From Rhodobacterales bacterium LSUCC0031 (GTDB lineage Bacteria; Pseudomonadota; Alphaproteobacteria; Rhodobacterales; Rhodobacteraceae): a stretch of DNA of 64,000 nucleotides. The notes under the pieces are model-generated. The model had not been told where the DNA came from, ran no database searches, and saw nothing but the letters and a program-made list of their open reading frames with translations. Positions 61,674-64,000 of this stretch are shown one piece after another; position 1 is the first letter of the stretch, and each line of letters starts with the position of its first letter. The DNA is taken from the NCBI GenBank assembly GCA_015689735.1, contig WVSP01000006.1:1-64000 (forward strand). Direction: 5' to 3'. The position numbers and the translations under genes were made by a program.

Positions 61674-63191
61674 TCAATCGGCCGTGTCTTGCAAGCGCTT
61701 GCGCAGCGCGGTTTTGAGAACCTTGCCATAGTGATTGCGGGGGAGGTCGGCGATCTGGATATAGGCTTTGGGCCTTTTGAAGCGGGCGAGGTTGGCAAGG
61801 ACATGCGCATCGAGTGTCGCGCGGTCAGGTGCCATACCAGGGGCAGGCACGATAAAGGCCACCACCTCTTCGCCCCAGTGGGCCGATGGGCGGCCTACCA
61901 CGGCCACGGCATGCACCGATGGATGAGTGAGCAAGACCTCTTCGATCTCGCGAGGGTAGATGTTCGTGCCACCCGAAATGATCACATCCTTGGAGCGATC
62001 GACCAAGGTGAGGTAGCCATCGGCATCAAGATGCCCGAGATCGCCGGTTTTCAGCCAGCCATCATGCAGGGTTGCGGCAGTTGCAGTTGGATTGTTCCAG
62101 TATCCTGGCATCACGGGGGTGCCACGCACCAGGATTTCGCCGGTTTCACCCGGGGGCAAGGGCTGACCTGTCGCATCGACGATGGCAAGCGTCACGGCGC
62201 TTTGAGCCCGCCCGACCGAGGCGAGGCGTTCGCGCCAGCGCGGGTGGCTCCGGTCGGCGATGTCGGCGCGCGACAGGGCTGTGATCGCCATCGGGCATTC
62301 GCCTTGGCCGTAGATCTGTACAAAGCGGGGACCGAACCAAGCGACCGCCTCTTCGATGTCGGCGCGATACATCGGGCCGCCGCCATAGACGATGGTCTTG
62401 ATCCCCTCGCCACGCGCGCCGCGCGCCTTGGCGGCATCGGTCAGACGGCGCAGCATGGTGGGTGCCATGAACATGGAGGTCGGGCCATGCGCCTGTGAGA
62501 GGGTCAGGATGTCCTCGGGGTCGAACCCGCCCGAGCGCGGCACGATATGGCGTGCGCCCATACGCACATGGATCGCGGCGTAGAGCCCTGCGCCATGGCT
62601 CATCGGGGCGGCATAAAGGGCCGCGTCATCGGGGCTGACCGGGTCGACATCGACCGGGTAGCACAGCGAGGTCGCAGCAAGCATGCCATGGGTGATCTGC
62701 ACCCCCTTGGGCCGCCCTGTCGTGCCGGAGGTATAAAAGAGCCAAGCCAGATCATCAGGCGCACAGAGCGCAACAGCTGCGCCGCGACCGTTGGTCAGCG
62801 CGGCAACATCGGCCCCCTCAAGCGCGGTGATCGGCTGGGAAGTATGTGCAGATAGATCGGCGATCAGCCCTCGGCCCGCAAAGACATGGCAGGCACCACT
62901 ATCATTGAGAATATAGGCGATTTCCTTGACATGCAGCTTGGCATTGATCGGCACGACGACACCACCGGCAATCCAGACCCCGAACATGACGACAAGGTAA
63001 TCGGGAGAATTGCTTGCGCAGAGCGCCACGCGGTCGCCCTTGGCCAGACCACGATCATGCAGGGTTTGGGCGAGGGCCGCGGCGCGGGCAAAAAACCCCG
63101 CATAGTCGGCCACAAGGTCGTCGCCGCGCATCAAGGCGGGTCGATGCCCGGCGACATGGGCGGTGCGTTCAAGCCAAACTGCGATATTCAT
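61674..63191 (-). CDS. Class I AMP-dependent acyl-CoA synthetase
   Basis: A 505-residue adenylate-forming enzyme: LAWLFYTSGTTGRPKGVQIT (ATP loop), YGQGECPM, GWLKTGDLGHLDADGYL and VDRSKDVIISGGTNIYPREI, with the late catalytic Lys in HYGKVLKTALRK. It activates a carboxylic acid to its CoA ester; the acid is unknown. AGAGG before the ATG at 63191 supports the start. It is divergent from the ribokinase gene with a 98-bp gap. Confidence 0.93.
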   Translation of the reverse strand: MNIAVWLERTAHVAGHRPALMRGDDLVADYAGFFARAAALAQTLHDRGLAKGDRVALCASNSPDYLVVMFGVWIAGGVVVPINAKLHVKEIAYILNDSGACHVFAGRGLIADLSAHTSQPITALEGADVAALTNGRGAAVALCAPDDLAWLFYTSGTTGRPKGVQITHGMLAATSLCYPVDVDPVSPDDAALYAAPMSHGAGLYAAIHVRMGARHIVPRSGGFDPEDILTLSQAHGPTSMFMAPTMLRRLTDAAKARGARGEGIKTIVYGGGPMYRADIEEAVAWFGPRFVQIYGQGECPMAITALSRADIADRSHPRWRERLASVGRAQSAVTLAIVDATGQPLPPGETGEILVRGTPVMPGYWNNPTATAATLHDGWLKTGDLGHLDADGYLTLVDRSKDVIISGGTNIYPREIEEVLLTHPSVHAVAVVGRPSAHWGEEVVAFIVPAPGMAPDRATLDAHVLANLARFKRPKAYIQIADLPRNHYGKVLKTALRKRLQDTAD

Positions 63192-63289
63192 GAGAACCTC
63201 TTGCGGTCGAGCGGCAGGGCCATCTTCCGCGTCTGGCGCGCGCAGACAAGGGCGGCTAGGGTCAAACCGGGCCACGCAGGAGAGAAGCC

Positions 63290-64000
63290 TTGCCGCATGA
63301 TATCGTGATCTTGGGTGTTTTCGTAGCTGACGCTGCCTTTCGCAGTGATCGGCTTCCCGCCTTGGGCGAGACCAAGATCGCCACGGGCTTTACGCTCGGG
63401 CCGGGGGGTAAGGGGTCGAACCAAGCGGTTGCGGCCGCAAAGGCCGGAGGGAATGTGGGCTTTATCACCCGGATCGGCCGCGATACCTTTGGGCAGATGG
63501 GACAAGATGTCTGGGCCGCCGCAGGGGTTCACGCCTTGGTCATGCTTGACCCCGATCTGCCCACCGGAGCCGCGGGAATTTTTGTCGAGGACAACAGCGG
63601 GCTTAACGCGATCTTGATCAGCCCGGGTGCCGCCGGGGCGATCACGCAAGCCGACCTGACCCCCCATGCCGCGATCATTACAGGTGCCAAGGTGGCGGTT
63701 ACGCAGTTGGAACAGCCGATCGCGGTTGCCCATGCCTTTTTGCGCATGGCGCGGGCGGGCGGTGCGATCACGATCCTGAACCCCGCCCCCGCTGCCGCCC
63801 TGCCCGCCGAGATGCTCGCACTGTGCGACTACGTCACCCCCAACGAGAAGGAGGCCGAGGCGCTGACCGGGATCGCGGTGACCGATGTGGCAAGTGCCAC
63901 CGCGGCGGCCGAGGCGCTATTGGCCATGGGCGTAGGCAAGGCCGCGATTATCACGCTTGGGGCCAATGGCGCGCTCCTGCGCGATCGGGCGGGCGCGCGG
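63290..64000 (+). CDS. rbsK: Ribokinase (PfkB family), C-terminus beyond window
   Basis: An open frame runs 237 codons to the edge from a TTG with AGGAG about 7 nt upstream. It shows the PfkB N-terminal signature (TLGPGGKGSNQAVAAAKAGG), GRDTFGQMGQDVW, ITGAKVAVTQLEQP, ILNPAPAAALP, YVTPNEKEAEALTG and IITLGANGALL. These fit ribokinase, which phosphorylates D-ribose at O5. The ATP-binding DTTGAGDAF-type end falls past the window, so the last 60-70 residues cannot be checked. Confidence 0.9.
   Translation, partial: MPHDIVILGVFVADAAFRSDRLPALGETKIATGFTLGPGGKGSNQAVAAAKAGGNVGFITRIGRDTFGQMGQDVWAAAGVHALVMLDPDLPTGAAGIFVEDNSGLNAILISPGAAGAITQADLTPHAAIITGAKVAVTQLEQPIAVAHAFLRMARAGGAITILNPAPAAALPAEMLALCDYVTPNEKEAEALTGIAVTDVASATAAAEALLAMGVGKAAIITLGANGALLRDRAGAR

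Overview
This 64 kb window is high-GC DNA of a Gram-negative alphaproteobacterium, almost certainly from the Rhodobacteraceae (Rhodobacter/Roseobacter lineage). The evidence is the gene content and order: a DUF3576 lipoprotein before leuS and holA; pmbA, a cysQ-like phosphatase, waaA and lpxK in a row; pyrB, a small membrane protein, a pyrC-like gene and plsY; plant-type gshA near rsmE and ubiA; uvrC, pgsA, moaD and moaE; a DUF2125 protein; and a Rhodobacter-type porin. No phage, IS element, integrase or CRISPR array was found.

Bases 1-13.7 kb form an accessory region. A type I secreted RTX protein with an L-type lectin domain runs off the left edge. Next comes a small island with two toxin-antitoxin pairs (Phd/VapC and ParD/ParE). 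It is bracketed by a 76-bp direct repeat that is the 3' end of an IclR-like regulator gene. A surface-glycan block follows: a sulfotransferase-like protein, a GT4 glycosyltransferase, a TPR-like protein and an RgpF-like protein. Then come a second RTX protein ending in a Hint domain, a DUF4347 fragment that has become separated from it, and a second IclR-like regulator. The RTX/IclR-like pair thus occurs twice, on either side of the glycan genes.

Bases 13.6-35 kb are mostly core genome: tRNA-Arg(CCT), a LacI-type regulator, sdaA, a tiny entericidin-like lipoprotein, a porin, a DUF3576 lipoprotein, leuS, holA, a glutathione S-transferase, a BaiN-type flavoprotein, an HNH protein, an SDR/crotonase pair, DUF2125, pmbA, a cysQ-like gene, waaA, lpxK, dsbA, a DUF721 (DciA-like) gene, mutY and alkB. 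A four-unit 43-bp tandem hairpin array lies after the glutathione S-transferase gene.

Bases 36.0-36.95 kb are a gene graveyard: a truncated ECF-type sigma factor, a YCII-domain gene with several lesions, and a secreted YCII-like gene with one in-frame amber codon.

Bases 37-64 kb return to core functions: algH/yqgE, a DsbD-alpha-like secreted protein, an RND efflux pair, moaB-lysE-udg, the pyrB/pyrC-like/plsY operon, gshA, rsmE/ubiA, an OmpA-family protein, moaE-moaD-pgsA, uvrC, an AT-rich spacer with a perfect DnaA-box sequence, an SDR, a cation exchanger, a zinc-ribbon miniprotein, an S49 peptidase, an acyl-CoA synthetase and a ribokinase cut by the right edge. The most useful leads are the repeat-bracketed toxin-antitoxin island, the duplicated RTX/regulator modules, a family of hairpin elements placed just after stop codons in the sense orientation, and the apparently catalytically dead PyrC-like protein coupled to PyrB.
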